In this document: piece after piece, positions 10,188-18,820 of the stretch
Position numbering within the stretch: position 1 is the stretch's first letter
Layout of the letters: every line of letters begins with the position of its first letter
NCBI GenBank assembly: GCA_028291945.1
Contig: JAQGNH010000172.1
Span: forward strand, 1-45,395
Source of the DNA: Betaproteobacteria bacterium
GTDB taxonomy: Bacteria; Pseudomonadota; Gammaproteobacteria; Burkholderiales; SG8-41
Direction: 5' to 3'
Length of the DNA stretch: 45,395 bases
The notes under the pieces: model-generated
Database searches by the model: none
The model's input: only the letters and a program-made list of their open reading frames with translations
What the model was told of the DNA's origin: nothing
Position numbers and translations under genes: made by a program

Positions 10188-10933
10188 CTGGCGCCGTGAA
10201 AACCGTGGTTCTCCTGCATGGCTGGGGCATGAATCCGGCCGTGTTCGACGATCTGCGGATGCGATTGTCCGTTCGCTGCGACGCGCAGCCACGGGCGTTG
10301 CCGGGTTATATGGTCATGCCTCAGTGCGAACCGTACACAGTGCACGCCATAGCTGCTGCCCTCGCGACCGCTGCGCCTGAAAAGTGCTTCGTTGCGGGCT
10401 GGTCGTTAGGGGGACTGGTGGCCCTTGCCTGGGCGCGGTTGGCGCCCCAACAGGTCGAAGGTCTGGTGCTGCTGGGCACGACACCTTGTTTCGTGCAGCG
10501 TAAAGACTGGACCACTGCAATAGAAGCACGTGTCTTGCAAGAATTTGCGGCGGGGCTCGAACGCGATTGTGCCGGCACGCTCAAGCGCTTCCTGAGTTTG
10601 CAGACGCAAGGCGACGATGCGGCTACGGACGTTCTCAGGGACTTGCGGACCGCTCTGAAACGAGACGAAGTACCGAGCAAAAAAACGCTGACTCAGGGCC
10701 TGCAGCTTTTGCTCCACGCCGATTTGCGTACTACATTGCCGCTGATCGCACAGCGCACGCTGGTCATACACGGCGAGCGCGATGTGCTGGCGCCGCTTGC
10801 TGCGGGCGAGTTTCTCGCAAGCGCGCTACCCTCGGCCAGACTCTTACCCATATCCGGTGCCGCCCACGCACCGTTCCTGTCCGCTCCCCACGCAGTGAGC
10901 CGGGCGATGCTGGAGTTTTTCGATGAGCGATGA
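10184..10933 (+). CDS. bioH: Pimeloyl-ACP methyl ester carboxylesterase BioH
   Basis: Alpha/beta hydrolase that removes the methyl ester from pimeloyl-ACP, ending the BioC-primed disguised fatty-acid route. It has 249 residues. The catalytic triad is visible as Ser74 in GWSLGG, Asp200 in HGERD and His228 in SGAAHAPF. The N-terminal HGWGMN forms the oxyanion region. The GTG start overlaps the bioF stop by four bases, and the end overlaps bioC by 11 bases. Adjacency to bioC and bioF makes BioH far more likely than another esterase. Confidence 0.93.
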   Translation: MTGAVKTVVLLHGWGMNPAVFDDLRMRLSVRCDAQPRALPGYMVMPQCEPYTVHAIAAALATAAPEKCFVAGWSLGGLVALAWARLAPQQVEGLVLLGTTPCFVQRKDWTTAIEARVLQEFAAGLERDCAGTLKRFLSLQTQGDDAATDVLRDLRTALKRDEVPSKKTLTQGLQLLLHADLRTTLPLIAQRTLVIHGERDVLAPLAAGEFLASALPSARLLPISGAAHAPFLSAPHAVSRAMLEFFDER

Positions 10934-11798
10934 GCTTGCGTTAGACAAGCGTCAGCTCAAGCGATCGTTCGAGCACGCTGCGGAAAACTACGACGCGGCC
11001 GCAGTCCTGCAGCACGAGGTTTGCAACCGTATGCTCGGGCGACTGCAGTACATCAAAGTCCGTCCACGCCTCATCCTCGACGCAGGTAGCGGCACCGGCA
11101 ACGCCCTCGCCGAGCTCATGGCGCGATATCCGGGAACCCCTCTCGTTGCGCTCGATCTTGCGCTCGCCATGCTCGAGCGGGGCCGCAGACGCTTGAAATG
11201 GTGGCAGGCCTTGCCCGGCCTGCGGCCGCCGCTCTATCCGGTTTGTGCGGATATCGAGCGCCTGCCTTTTGCGAACGAGTCGGTAGGCCTCGTATGGTCG
11301 AATCTCGCGTTGCAATGGATGACTGATCTGCCGCAAGCATTTGGGGAGATGTATCGTGTTCTCGAGCCGGGGGGGCTGCTCATGTTCAGCACGTTCGGTC
11401 CGGACACGCTCAAAGAGCTGCGCCTCGCGTACGAAGGCACGGACGGCCGCACGCACGTCAACCGCTTCGTCGATATGCACGACATCGGAGACATGCTGGT
11501 TCACGGTGGATACGGGGATCCGGTGATGGACATGGAGCCGTTTACGCTCACCTACGACGACGTGCGTGCGCTCATGCGCGACCTGAAGTCTATAGGCGCT
11601 CACAACGTCACGCGCGGCAGGCCGGGCGCTCTCTCAGGAAAGTCGCTCATTACGAACGTGGGCCGCAACTACGAAGTGTTTCGCAACAACGGTAAGCTGC
11701 CGGCAACGTTTGAAGTCGTGTACGGGCACGCATGGAAACCACAGCCGCGTTTGAGCCCGACTGGGCGGCGGGTGATCGATATCAAGGCAAGGGGGTGA
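10923..11798 (+). CDS. bioC: Malonyl-ACP O-methyltransferase BioC
   Basis: SAM-dependent methyltransferase that methylates malonyl-ACP to start pimeloyl synthesis in the fatty-acid cycle. It has 291 residues. Motif I is LDAGSGTGN (52-60), followed by VALDLA for motif II and a late LEPGGLLMFSTFGPDTL stretch typical of BioC; the N-terminal helix with RSFEHAAENYD is also characteristic. It starts inside the end of bioH (11-base overlap), so the two are translationally linked. A 64-base gap to bioD contains no clear terminator. Confidence 0.94.
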   Translation: MSDELALDKRQLKRSFEHAAENYDAAAVLQHEVCNRMLGRLQYIKVRPRLILDAGSGTGNALAELMARYPGTPLVALDLALAMLERGRRRLKWWQALPGLRPPLYPVCADIERLPFANESVGLVWSNLALQWMTDLPQAFGEMYRVLEPGGLLMFSTFGPDTLKELRLAYEGTDGRTHVNRFVDMHDIGDMLVHGGYGDPVMDMEPFTLTYDDVRALMRDLKSIGAHNVTRGRPGALSGKSLITNVGRNYEVFRNNGKLPATFEVVYGHAWKPQPRLSPTGRRVIDIKARG

Positions 11799-11862
11799 CT
11801 CGTGAGCGGTGATCCGTTCGTAAGAACGACCTGCGAACGCTGATCCCTCCGGGACTCGAATA

Positions 11863-12579
11863 ATGTCCAATCGCGAATCACGGATCACGAGTCACGGGTT
11901 TTTCATTACGGGGACGGACACCGGCGTCGGCAAAACACTCGTCGCATGCGCGCTGCTGCATGCTTTGAGTGCTCGAGGCTCGCGCGTGGTCGGCATGAAG
12001 CCCGTGGCGGCTGGGGCGCGAAAGCACGCGGGGCGTCTCATCAATGATGACGTCGAGGCGCTGGCAGCGGCGAGCACGATCAGTGCACCCGCTGACGAAG
12101 TGAATCCCTATTGCTTTGAACCCGCCGTTGCGCCCCACATTGCGGCATCGAAGGCCGGCGTGCGTATCGATCTGGGCCGTTTGCGCGAGGCCTACTCAGC
12201 GCTTGCGCGCAGGGCCGATTGCGTCATCATCGAAGGCGCTGGGGGTTTTCTCGTCCCCCTTGGAGCGGATTTCAACACGGCTGACCTCGCTGCGGATCTG
12301 GCGCTGCCCGTCATCCTGGTCGTCGGCATGCGCCTCGGCTGCATCAATCACGCGCTCCTTACTGCCGATGCAATCCGCGGGACAGGCTTGCCCATTGCGG
12401 GCTGGGTCGCCAATCATATCGATCCGCACATGGACTGCGCTACAGAAAACGTCGACACGATCGATTCGCGTATGGGCGCTCCACTGCTGGCGCGTATTCC
12501 ATACTCGGCAAAGATCGATGCGGTGCGTATCGCGCGCGAGCTGAACGTCCAACCGCTGTATTCGAGCGGACCCGTGTGA
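11863..12579 (+). CDS. bioD: Dethiobiotin synthetase BioD
   Basis: ATP-dependent carboxylase that closes the ureido ring of 7,8-diaminononanoate. It has 238 residues; the P-loop GTDTGVGKT spans 17-25, and later motifs MKPVAAG and EGAGGFLVPL are conserved. The odd point is the N-terminus: codons 3-12 are made from a heptanucleotide repeat (units close to AATCACG) that also occurs between pth and ychF. There is no ATG, GTG or TTG in frame between 11863 and the conserved GFFITGTDTG, so the repeat appears to be genuinely translated. The preceding sequence has only a modest GGGA ribosome site. Confidence 0.94.
   Translation: MSNRESRITSHGFFITGTDTGVGKTLVACALLHALSARGSRVVGMKPVAAGARKHAGRLINDDVEALAAASTISAPADEVNPYCFEPAVAPHIAASKAGVRIDLGRLREAYSALARRADCVIIEGAGGFLVPLGADFNTADLAADLALPVILVVGMRLGCINHALLTADAIRGTGLPIAGWVANHIDPHMDCATENVDTIDSRMGAPLLARIPYSAKIDAVRIARELNVQPLYSSGPV
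11869..11896 (+). repeat. Heptanucleotide repeat inside the 5' end of bioD
   Basis: Four consecutive 7-base units, AATCGCG, AATCACG, GATCACG and AGTCACG, in frame with bioD. The same unit recurs at 39480-39522 (inverted) and 39580-39621. Confidence 0.85.
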
Positions 12580-12632
12580 GTGTCGAATGCGACGGCGCGC
12601 AAGCTTAGCTTTGAAGAGAGCCCTGATCGCAA

Positions 12633-12662
12633 TTGCCACCGCTCCCTCGCCTATGCTAAATT
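12633..12662 (+). promoter_or_regulatory. Candidate sigma-70 promoter of the cytochrome oxidase operon
   Basis: TTGCCA (12633-12638), an 18-base spacer, and TAAATT (12657-12662) with an extended -10 TG at 12654-12655. It lies after bioD and about 44 bases before the chosen start of the DUF2244 gene, where a promoter for the cox operon is expected. It was recognised by eye only. Confidence 0.4.
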
Positions 12663-12705
12663 TCGCGGGTTTATTGGTGCTAGTGCGGCAGCTGGGGAAG
12701 CTCGG

Positions 12706-13167
12706 ATGAATTGCGTCGCCGGAGGGGAAACGGCCGAGTACGTTTACACCGCGCGCCGCAACAACTCACTTTCCTCGTCAGGGCGACTCCTCATCTTCAG
12801 TTTCATACTGGTTGTTTCACTCGGAATCGCAAGCGGGTTTTTCCTGATTTTTGGCGCATGGCCCATCCTGCCGTTCGCCGGTCTCGAAATGGCGGTCCTG
12901 TATTGCGCGTTTCGCTACATGGACCGGCATGCCGCAGATTACGAACGCATCACGATAAGGGGCAGCAGTGTGGAGATCGAGGTGCATGAAGGACAGAGCG
13001 TCACACGCCACGAGCTCAACCGCTACTGGGCGAAAGTGGTGTGCTCGGCAGAAGGCAGCCGGCTTGCGCTGCGCTCACATGGTCGCGAGATCGAGCTCGG
13101 GCGCCATTTATGCGAAGAGCAGCGCCTGGTAATGGCGCAGGACCTCAGGCGCGAGCTCAACGGTTGA
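12706..13167 (+). CDS. DUF2244 membrane protein, first gene of the cox operon
   Basis: A 153-residue integral membrane protein of the DUF2244 type, common at the head of proteobacterial cytochrome oxidase operons; its role is not established. Two adjacent membrane segments (about 28-48 and 51-70) are followed by a soluble domain ending in WAKVVCSAEGSRLALRSHGR and a helix. The frame is open back to 12580, but ATG 12706 is preferred: it has GGGGAAG about seven bases upstream and removes a 42-residue N-terminus without family character. coxB follows 38 bases later. Confidence 0.8.
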   Translation: MNCVAGGETAEYVYTARRNNSLSSSGRLLIFSFILVVSLGIASGFFLIFGAWPILPFAGLEMAVLYCAFRYMDRHAADYERITIRGSSVEIEVHEGQSVTRHELNRYWAKVVCSAEGSRLALRSHGREIELGRHLCEEQRLVMAQDLRRELNG

Positions 13168-13205
13168 AGCGCCGAATACGAATCAAACTCACAGGTGAGG
13201 AAAGC

Positions 13206-14339
13206 ATGACCAGCAAGTTGGGGAGCACGTTTGCGGCTGTATTGGCGGCGACGCTCGGGTCCGTCGCAGGCGTTGCTGGGGCCAATCAGTACAACCTGCA
13301 GCCGCCGCAATCCATTATCGCGAATCAGATCTACGATCTGCACACGCTGATCATGTGGATCATTTTCGCGATTTTCGTGCTGGTTTTCGGCTTCATGATG
13401 TACGCGATCATCAAGCATCGCAAATCGGTCGGCCATCAGGCCGAGCAGTTCCACGAAAACACCACGGTCGAAATCATCTGGACGATTATTCCCTTCGTCA
13501 TTCTGATCGGGATGGCATATCCGGCCACGAAAACGATCATCGCAATGAAGGACACGTCGAACCCGGATATCACGATCAAGGCGACCGGCTATCAGTGGAA
13601 GTGGGGTTACGATTACCTTCAGGAAGGCGTCAGCTTCTACGCGAACCTCGCGACGCCGCGCGACCAGATCGATGGCAACAACAACGATGCGCGGAAGAAC
13701 AATCCGAACTACCTGCTGGAAGTCGATAACGCAGTGGTAGTGCCCGTCGGCAAGAAGGTGCGCATGATCATCACGGCAAACGACGTGATCCACTCGTGGT
13801 GGATTCCCGCGTTCGGCGTGAAACAGGACGCGATTCCGGGGTTCGTTCGCGACACCTGGTTCAAGGCAGATCACGTGGGCATCTATCGCGGCCAGTGTGC
13901 TGAGCTCTGCGGCAAGGACCACGGTTTCATGCCGATCGTCGTCGAGGTGGTCGAGCAGGACAAATATGCGGCGTGGGTTGCGGAGCAGAAGAAGAAAACC
14001 ACCGCAGTGGCGGTAGATCCGGCCAAGCAGTGGACACTCGACGAGCTCAAGGCACAGGGCGAAAAAGTGTTTGCAGCGAACTGCGTCGCATGCCATCAGG
14101 CAAACGGCATGGGTATTCCCAATACTTTCCCTGCGCTGTCCGGTTCGAAGATCGCGACCGGCCCGAAGGATGCTCACATGAATATCGTTCTGAACGGCAA
14201 GCCGGGGACCGCGATGGCGCCGTTCAAACATTTGAGCGATGTTGAAATCGCCTCAGTCATAACCTACGAGCGTAACTCTTGGGCCAACAAGACCGGTGAC
14301 ATGGTCACGCCCGCAGAGATCAAAGCCGCACGTAAATAA
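13206..14339 (+). CDS. coxB: Cytochrome c oxidase subunit II with C-terminal cytochrome c domain
   Basis: Subunit II of an aa3/caa3-type oxidase; it accepts electrons from cytochrome c through CuA and passes them to subunit I. It has 377 residues. There is a signal peptide to about residue 26, two membrane helices (about 46-68 and 88-108), a cupredoxin domain with CuA ligands His196, Cys231, Cys235, His239 and Met242 (QCAELCGKDHGFM), and a fused cytochrome c domain with CVACH (293-297) and a probable axial Met337 (TAMAPF). The ATG at 13206 has AGGTGAGG upstream; a longer open frame to 13041 was rejected. ctaD begins 30 bases downstream. Confidence 0.97.
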   Translation: MTSKLGSTFAAVLAATLGSVAGVAGANQYNLQPPQSIIANQIYDLHTLIMWIIFAIFVLVFGFMMYAIIKHRKSVGHQAEQFHENTTVEIIWTIIPFVILIGMAYPATKTIIAMKDTSNPDITIKATGYQWKWGYDYLQEGVSFYANLATPRDQIDGNNNDARKNNPNYLLEVDNAVVVPVGKKVRMIITANDVIHSWWIPAFGVKQDAIPGFVRDTWFKADHVGIYRGQCAELCGKDHGFMPIVVEVVEQDKYAAWVAEQKKKTTAVAVDPAKQWTLDELKAQGEKVFAANCVACHQANGMGIPNTFPALSGSKIATGPKDAHMNIVLNGKPGTAMAPFKHLSDVEIASVITYERNSWANKTGDMVTPAEIKAARK

Positions 14340-14369
14340 CGGAATACGGAACGCCAGGAGACTCGTTAC

Positions 14370-15953
14370 ATGGAAGCTGCACACGGTCACGGCTACGGCC
14401 ACGACGAACACGCGCATCATCCCTCAGGCCTCATGCGCTGGGTCACCACAACCAACCACAAGGATATCGGCACGTTGTACCTGTGGTTCAGCTTCAGCAT
14501 GTTCATCGTCGGCGGCATTCTCGCACTCATGCTGCGTGCCGAGCTGTTCCAGCCCGGACTGCAGTTATGGGAGCCGCATTTCTTCAATCAGCTCACCACC
14601 ATGCACGGTCTCATCATGGTGTTCGGCGCGATCATGCCGGCGTTTGTCGGTTTCGCGAACTGGCAGGTGCCGCTCATGATTGGCGCGCCCGACATGGCGT
14701 TCGCGCGCATGAACAACTGGAGCTTCTGGCTGCTGCCGCCGGCCGCGATCCTGCTCGTGACGTCCTTCTTCGTTCCGGGCGGCGCGACTGCCGCCGGCTG
14801 GACGCTCTACGCGCCGCTGTCCACCCAGATGGGCCCAGGGATGGATCTCGCGATCTTTGCGCTGCACATCATGGGCGCGTCTTCGATCATGGGCTCGATC
14901 AACATCATCACGACGATCCTCAACATGCGCGCGCCGGGGATGACGCTGATGAAGATGCCGCTATTCGTATGGACGTGGCTCATCACGGCGTATCTGCTCA
15001 TTGCAGTAATGCCAGTGCTGGCCGGTGCCGTCACGATGGTGCTGACCGACCGCCACTTCGGCACGACGTTCTTCAACGCAGCCGGGGGCGGCGACCCGGT
15101 GATGTTCCAGCACATCTTCTGGTTCTTCGGCCACCCAGAGGTGTACATCATGATTCTGCCGGCCTTCGGTATCGTGTCGCAGATCGTGCCCGCGTTCGCG
15201 CGCAAACCCCTCTTCGGCTATTCGTCGATGGTGTACGCCACCTCGTCGATCGCGATCCTGTCGTTCATCGTGTGGGCGCATCACATGTTCACTGTGGGGA
15301 TGCCGGCTGCCAGCCAGCTCTTCTTCATGTATGCGACCATGCTGATTGCGGTGCCCACCGGAGTGAAGGTGTTCAACTGGATCGCGACGATGTGGAAAGG
15401 CTCGATGACCTTCGAGACGCCGATGTTGTTCGCGTGCGGGTTCATTTTCGTGTTTTCCATGGGCGGATTTACCGGTCTCGTGCTCGCAATCACGCCGATC
15501 GATATTCAGCTGCAGGATACGTACTACGTGGTCGCGCATTTCCACTATGTGCTCGTGGCGGGCTCGCTCTTTGCAATTTTTGGAGGCGTGTACTACTGGC
15601 TTCCGAAATGGACGGGTCACATGTACAACGAAACGCTCGGCAAGGTGCACTTCTGGCTGACCATGATCTTCTTCAACGTGACGTTCTTCCCGATGCACTT
15701 CTCGGGGCTTGCCGGTATGCCGCGCCGGGTTCCGGACTACGCGCTGCAATTCGCGGATTTCAATATGCTGTCGACGATAGGTGCGTTCGGCTTCGGTCTG
15801 AGCCAGATGCTTTTCCTGTACGTCGTGGTGACGTGTATACGCGGCGGTGCCAAGGCGCCCGATAAGGTGTGGGAGGGCGCGCAGGGTCTCGAGTGGACCG
15901 TGCCGTCGCCTGCGCCGTACCACACATTCGAAATCCCACCAGTCGTGAAATAG
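14370..15953 (+). CDS. ctaD: Cytochrome c oxidase subunit I
   Basis: Catalytic haem-copper subunit, 527 residues with about 12 membrane helices. The low-spin haem a ligands include His79. The CuB ligands are His255 (in GHPEVY, with the crosslinked Tyr259), His304 and His305, and the haem a3 region has VAHFHYV (His390 and His392). Glu257 and Asp108 mark the D proton channel and Lys333 the K channel, so this is an A1-type proton-pumping oxidase. The N-terminus is His-rich ([13 protein letters not shown]), which could bind metal. A GGAG-type ribosome site precedes ATG 14370. Confidence 0.97.
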   Translation: MEAAHGHGYGHDEHAHHPSGLMRWVTTTNHKDIGTLYLWFSFSMFIVGGILALMLRAELFQPGLQLWEPHFFNQLTTMHGLIMVFGAIMPAFVGFANWQVPLMIGAPDMAFARMNNWSFWLLPPAAILLVTSFFVPGGATAAGWTLYAPLSTQMGPGMDLAIFALHIMGASSIMGSINIITTILNMRAPGMTLMKMPLFVWTWLITAYLLIAVMPVLAGAVTMVLTDRHFGTTFFNAAGGGDPVMFQHIFWFFGHPEVYIMILPAFGIVSQIVPAFARKPLFGYSSMVYATSSIAILSFIVWAHHMFTVGMPAASQLFFMYATMLIAVPTGVKVFNWIATMWKGSMTFETPMLFACGFIFVFSMGGFTGLVLAITPIDIQLQDTYYVVAHFHYVLVAGSLFAIFGGVYYWLPKWTGHMYNETLGKVHFWLTMIFFNVTFFPMHFSGLAGMPRRVPDYALQFADFNMLSTIGAFGFGLSQMLFLYVVVTCIRGGAKAPDKVWEGAQGLEWTVPSPAPYHTFEIPPVVK

Positions 15954-15980
15954 GCTGGCTATGCAGACCTGGAGCACACG

Positions 15981-16070
15981 TTGGACAAAAAGAGCAGGAC
16001 CGCTCTGATTCTTTTCTCCATCGCGCTCGTGTTCTTCATCGGCATCTTTGTGCGGCACTGGCTATGGTAA
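15981..16070 (+). CDS. Cytochrome oxidase small assembly protein (29 residues)
   Basis: A tiny gene between ctaD and ctaG. It starts at TTG 15981, with GGAG at 15971-15974, and ends at TAA 16068-16070. The product has a basic start (DKKSRTA), one membrane helix (LILFSIALVFFIGIFV) and a short RHWLW end. Small single-helix proteins of this form sit at the same place in other betaproteobacterial oxidase operons, where they are called cytochrome oxidase small assembly proteins. The stop overlaps the ctaG ATG (ATGGTAA), which points to translational coupling. The membrane orientation (N-terminus in) is inferred from charge. Confidence 0.8.
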   Translation: MDKKSRTALILFSIALVFFIGIFVRHWLW

Positions 16071-16603
16071 GCAACGTACAAGCGAACAACGCCATGATGA
16101 GAAAGCTCGTCATCGTGGCCTGCGGCATGTTCGGCTTCGGCTTTGCGCTGGTTCCGTTCTACAACAAGATCTGCGAAGTCGCGGGCATCAACAACGTTGC
16201 GAAAGCGGACGCTGTGACGAACACGCAAGTCGACTCGACTCGCCTGATCACCATGGAGTTCGACACCAACCTGCGCAATGGTTTGAACTGGACTTTCCGT
16301 CCGCTCGAGAAAAGCGTGCGGTTCCACCCGGGCGAGCTCGTGAACGTGAGTTTCGAAGTAAAGAACAATTCCGATCGGCCGGTCACCGCCCAGGCGATCC
16401 CGAGCTGGGCTCCGCAGGTGGCGGGCCGCCACATGAAGAAGCTGGACTGTTTCTGCTTTACACAGCAAACGCTGCAGCCCGGTGAGGTGCGTCGCATGCC
16501 GCTGGTATTCGTAATCGAGAACTCGCTGCCTGACGATGTCCACGTGGTGACCATGTCATACACGTTCTTCCCGGTCGAAGGCAGGAACGGGAGCGCGGGG
16601 TGA
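16064..16603 (+). CDS. ctaG: Cytochrome c oxidase assembly protein CtaG/Cox11
   Basis: Copper chaperone that delivers CuB to subunit I on the periplasmic side. It has 179 residues: one N-terminal membrane helix (about 13-32), then a beta-rich soluble domain carrying the copper-binding CFCF (Cys129, Cys131) and a third conserved Cys37 just after the membrane. Late motifs PLVFVIENSLP and MSYTFFPV are typical. The start ATG 16064 overlaps the end of the small assembly gene; the frame extends upstream without homology. The stop overlaps the next gene (GTGA). Confidence 0.95.
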   Translation: MVSNVQANNAMMRKLVIVACGMFGFGFALVPFYNKICEVAGINNVAKADAVTNTQVDSTRLITMEFDTNLRNGLNWTFRPLEKSVRFHPGELVNVSFEVKNNSDRPVTAQAIPSWAPQVAGRHMKKLDCFCFTQQTLQPGEVRRMPLVFVIENSLPDDVHVVTMSYTFFPVEGRNGSAG

Positions 16604-16818
16604 GAGTCGTGACAGAACCCGAATACAAACCGCGCAAAGCAGGCCCTCTCGAGGTCGCGAAAGCGGTGTTCTGGTCATTCCTCGGGATCCGCAAGCGCGC
16701 GGCGCACGAGAAGGACGCGGTAACGATCAAGCCCGTTCAGGTGATCGTCGCTGGTATCATCGGCGCAGTGATATTCGTTTTGAGTCTCATCATGCTCGTG
16801 CGTTACATCACGAGCTAG
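16600..16818 (+). CDS. DUF2970 membrane protein
   Basis: A 72-residue protein with one C-terminal membrane helix (about 48-68, VIVAGIIGAVIFVLSLIMLV) and the signature FWSFLGIRKRAAHEKD in its N-terminal half, matching DUF2970. Members recur between ctaG and ctaE in betaproteobacterial oxidase operons; their function is not known. The GTG start overlaps the ctaG stop by four bases; a second GTG at 16609 is possible. Confidence 0.85.
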   Translation: MRVVTEPEYKPRKAGPLEVAKAVFWSFLGIRKRAAHEKDAVTIKPVQVIVAGIIGAVIFVLSLIMLVRYITS

Positions 16819-16857
16819 AGCACTCCAGCACATCAAGAATAGGGGAGACTGATCCAC

Positions 16858-17709
16858 ATGTTGAGCCAATCCACACGTTATTTCGTTCCGCAGCCGTCGA
16901 CGTGGCCGATCTTCGGCTCGTTCGCGCTGCTGTCGATGGCACTAGGCGCCGCATCATGGTTCAACGGTGTCGGATGGGGCAAGTTCCTCGTGTTCGTAGG
17001 TCTCGCGATATTGTTCTATATGCTGGCCGGCTGGTTCACGACCGTAGCGCACGAGTCGGAAGGCGGGCAGTACAACAAGCAGGTCGATGGTTCCTTCCGC
17101 TGGGGCATGGGCTGGTTCATTTTCTCCGAGGTCATGTTCTTCGGCGCTTTTTTCGGCGCGCTGTTCTACATGCGCACCATTTCGATTCCAGACCTCGGCA
17201 ATCTCGAAAGCCAGCAGCTCATCTGGCCGGGGTTCAAGCCGAGCTGGCCCACAGGAGGACCCGGGCTCGGCGAGCAGTTCACGCCGATGGAAGCGTGGGG
17301 CATACCCGCGCTGAATACACTCATTCTGCTCACCTCCGGCGCAACAGTGACGTGGGCGCACTGGGGTCTGCTGAAGAACAACCGGTCGCAGCTGATCTGG
17401 GGGCTTGCGCTCACGGTGTTCCTGGGCATGATGTTTCTGATCTTCCAGGCCTACGAGTACATTCATGCTTACAGCGAGCTCAACTTGAAGCTCACGATGG
17501 GCGCGTATGGCTCCACCTTCTACATGCTGACCGGCTTCCACGGGTTTCACGTGACCGTCGGCACGATCATGTTGACGGTTATCCTGTTCCGCAGCGTTGC
17601 GGGTCATTTCCGCCCCGAGCATCATTTCGGTTTCGAAGGCGTGGCCTGGTACTGGCACTTCGTCGACGTCGTCTGGCTTGGACTGTTTATCTTCGTCTAC
17701 TGGCTATAA
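16858..17709 (+). CDS. ctaE: Cytochrome c oxidase subunit III
   Basis: Subunit III, 283 residues with seven predicted membrane helices, stabilising proton pumping by subunit I. Typical signatures are FIFSEVMFFGAFFGALFYMR (about 87-106), the long loop before EAWGIPALNTLILLTSG, AYEYIHA and GFHGFHVTVG, and the end VAWYWHFVDVVWLGLFIFVY. A strong GGGGAG ribosome site precedes the ATG. It is the last gene of the structural operon; a Rho-independent terminator follows about 80 bases downstream. Confidence 0.97.
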   Translation: MLSQSTRYFVPQPSTWPIFGSFALLSMALGAASWFNGVGWGKFLVFVGLAILFYMLAGWFTTVAHESEGGQYNKQVDGSFRWGMGWFIFSEVMFFGAFFGALFYMRTISIPDLGNLESQQLIWPGFKPSWPTGGPGLGEQFTPMEAWGIPALNTLILLTSGATVTWAHWGLLKNNRSQLIWGLALTVFLGMMFLIFQAYEYIHAYSELNLKLTMGAYGSTFYMLTGFHGFHVTVGTIMLTVILFRSVAGHFRPEHHFGFEGVAWYWHFVDVVWLGLFIFVYWL

Positions 17710-17789
17710 GCCGCTAACAAAACCCAACAAAAACCCACAACAACAAGGCGCCAGAATAATAAGGGGGATCCCCGTCAGTAGGGAGAGAG

Positions 17790-17816
17790 CGCCGCACCAA
17801 GTGCGGCGTTTTTTTT
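17790..17816 (+). terminator. Rho-independent terminator after ctaE
   Basis: A perfect 8-bp stem CGCCGCAC/GTGCGGCG with a three-base loop (CAA), followed by eight T residues (17809-17816). It ends the cox operon before the convergent DUF2909 gene. Confidence 0.92.
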
Positions 17817-17864
17817 ACGCGCACGTGAACGGTGGCGCGGCCGGCGAGTCCACCGCTTACACTC

Positions 17865-18065
17865 TTACGATCCGAGCCTGTGAGAAATGAAGCCGAAGCG
17901 ATAACCCAGCATCAACAGTGCGAACAGCAGGATCGAGAGCACGACGCGAACTGTCAGCGCTTTGACGGTGCGCTCTGATCGGCCCTTGTCCTTCAGCAGG
18001 AAATACAACGCTGAGAACAGGCTGACCAGAATGAAAGCGATGAATAGAAGTACGAGAAAGCGCAT
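17865..18065 (-). CDS. DUF2909 twin-transmembrane protein
   Basis: A 66-residue protein with two membrane helices (about 2-22 and 40-58) joined by a charged loop containing LKDKGRSERTVKALTVRV. This is the pattern of the DUF2909/twin-transmembrane family, typically found beside SURF1 in betaproteobacteria. Function unknown. It is convergent with ctaE and divergent from the SURF1 gene, 38 bases away. Confidence 0.85.
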   Translation of the reverse strand: MRFLVLLFIAFILVSLFSALYFLLKDKGRSERTVKALTVRVVLSILLFALLMLGYRFGFISHRLGS

Positions 18066-18103
18066 GGAACGAGTCTATAGGACCCTGCAGGTGCCTGCCA
18101 GCA

Positions 18104-18820
18104 ATGCGTGGTCCTGACCGGCATGGCCGCTTCTGGCCCACTGTCGCCGCAGTAGTCGCGATCGCCCTGACGATAGCGCTCGGCAACTGGCAGCTCGGCC
18201 GCGCCGCGCAGAAACGTGACTTGAAGCTGCGCTTCGAGGCGCAAGCTGCGCAGCCGCCCATTCACGTCGGGGCCGAAGAGCTCGTTGCGCATGACGTCGA
18301 TCTAAGAAGGGTCGAGGCACGCGGCATTTTCGATCCGCGCTACTCGATTTTCATCGATAACCGCATTTATCATGGGACTCCGGGCTATCAGGTGGTGATG
18401 CCTCTGCGTCTGGAGCGCAGCGACCGTTACGTGCTGGTCGACCGCGGCTGGCTACCGCGTCCTGCCTATCGCACCGAGCTGCCTGAAATCCGCACGCCGC
18501 GCGAACCGGTGACGGTGATCGGCGCGGCCCTGGTGCCGAGCGGGCGCATGCTCGAACTATCGGGCACCGTGATCGAGGGACGAATCTGGCAAAACCTGAC
18601 GATCGAGCGCTATCGCAAGACGATGCCAATCAGCGTGCAGCCGTTTGTTCTGCGTCAGGAAAACGCATTCGATGACGGGCTCATCCGTGCATGGGACCCG
18701 CCTGACTTTGGCATCGATAAACACTACGGCTACGCGTTCCAGTGGTTTGCCATGGCGGCTACGATACTCGTCTTCTATGCAGTCACTCAATTCAGACGCA
18801 AAGATCCCCCCTCGCCGTAG
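18104..18820 (+). CDS. SURF1 family oxidase assembly protein
   Basis: A 238-residue SURF1-type protein, implicated in haem a insertion and assembly of subunit I. Two membrane helices lie at about 10-29 (PTVAAVVAIALTIALGNWQL) and 207-227, with a periplasmic domain between. Signatures include LGNWQLGRAAQK, GYQVVMPL, VLVDRGWLP and the end HYGYAFQWFAMA. It begins a tightly overlapping run: its 3' end overlaps the SCO-like gene by 44 bases. Confidence 0.93.
   Translation: MRGPDRHGRFWPTVAAVVAIALTIALGNWQLGRAAQKRDLKLRFEAQAAQPPIHVGAEELVAHDVDLRRVEARGIFDPRYSIFIDNRIYHGTPGYQVVMPLRLERSDRYVLVDRGWLPRPAYRTELPEIRTPREPVTVIGAALVPSGRMLELSGTVIEGRIWQNLTIERYRKTMPISVQPFVLRQENAFDDGLIRAWDPPDFGIDKHYGYAFQWFAMAATILVFYAVTQFRRKDPPSP

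Noticed and set aside
13041-13205. Upstream extension of coxB
   Set aside because: It overlaps the DUF2244 gene; the internal ATG has a strong ribosome site and gives a signal peptide.
14961-16058. Long open frame on the minus strand opposite ctaD
   Set aside because: It lies antisense to a clearly conserved oxidase gene; the predicted product is His/Arg/Glu-rich with no family resemblance.
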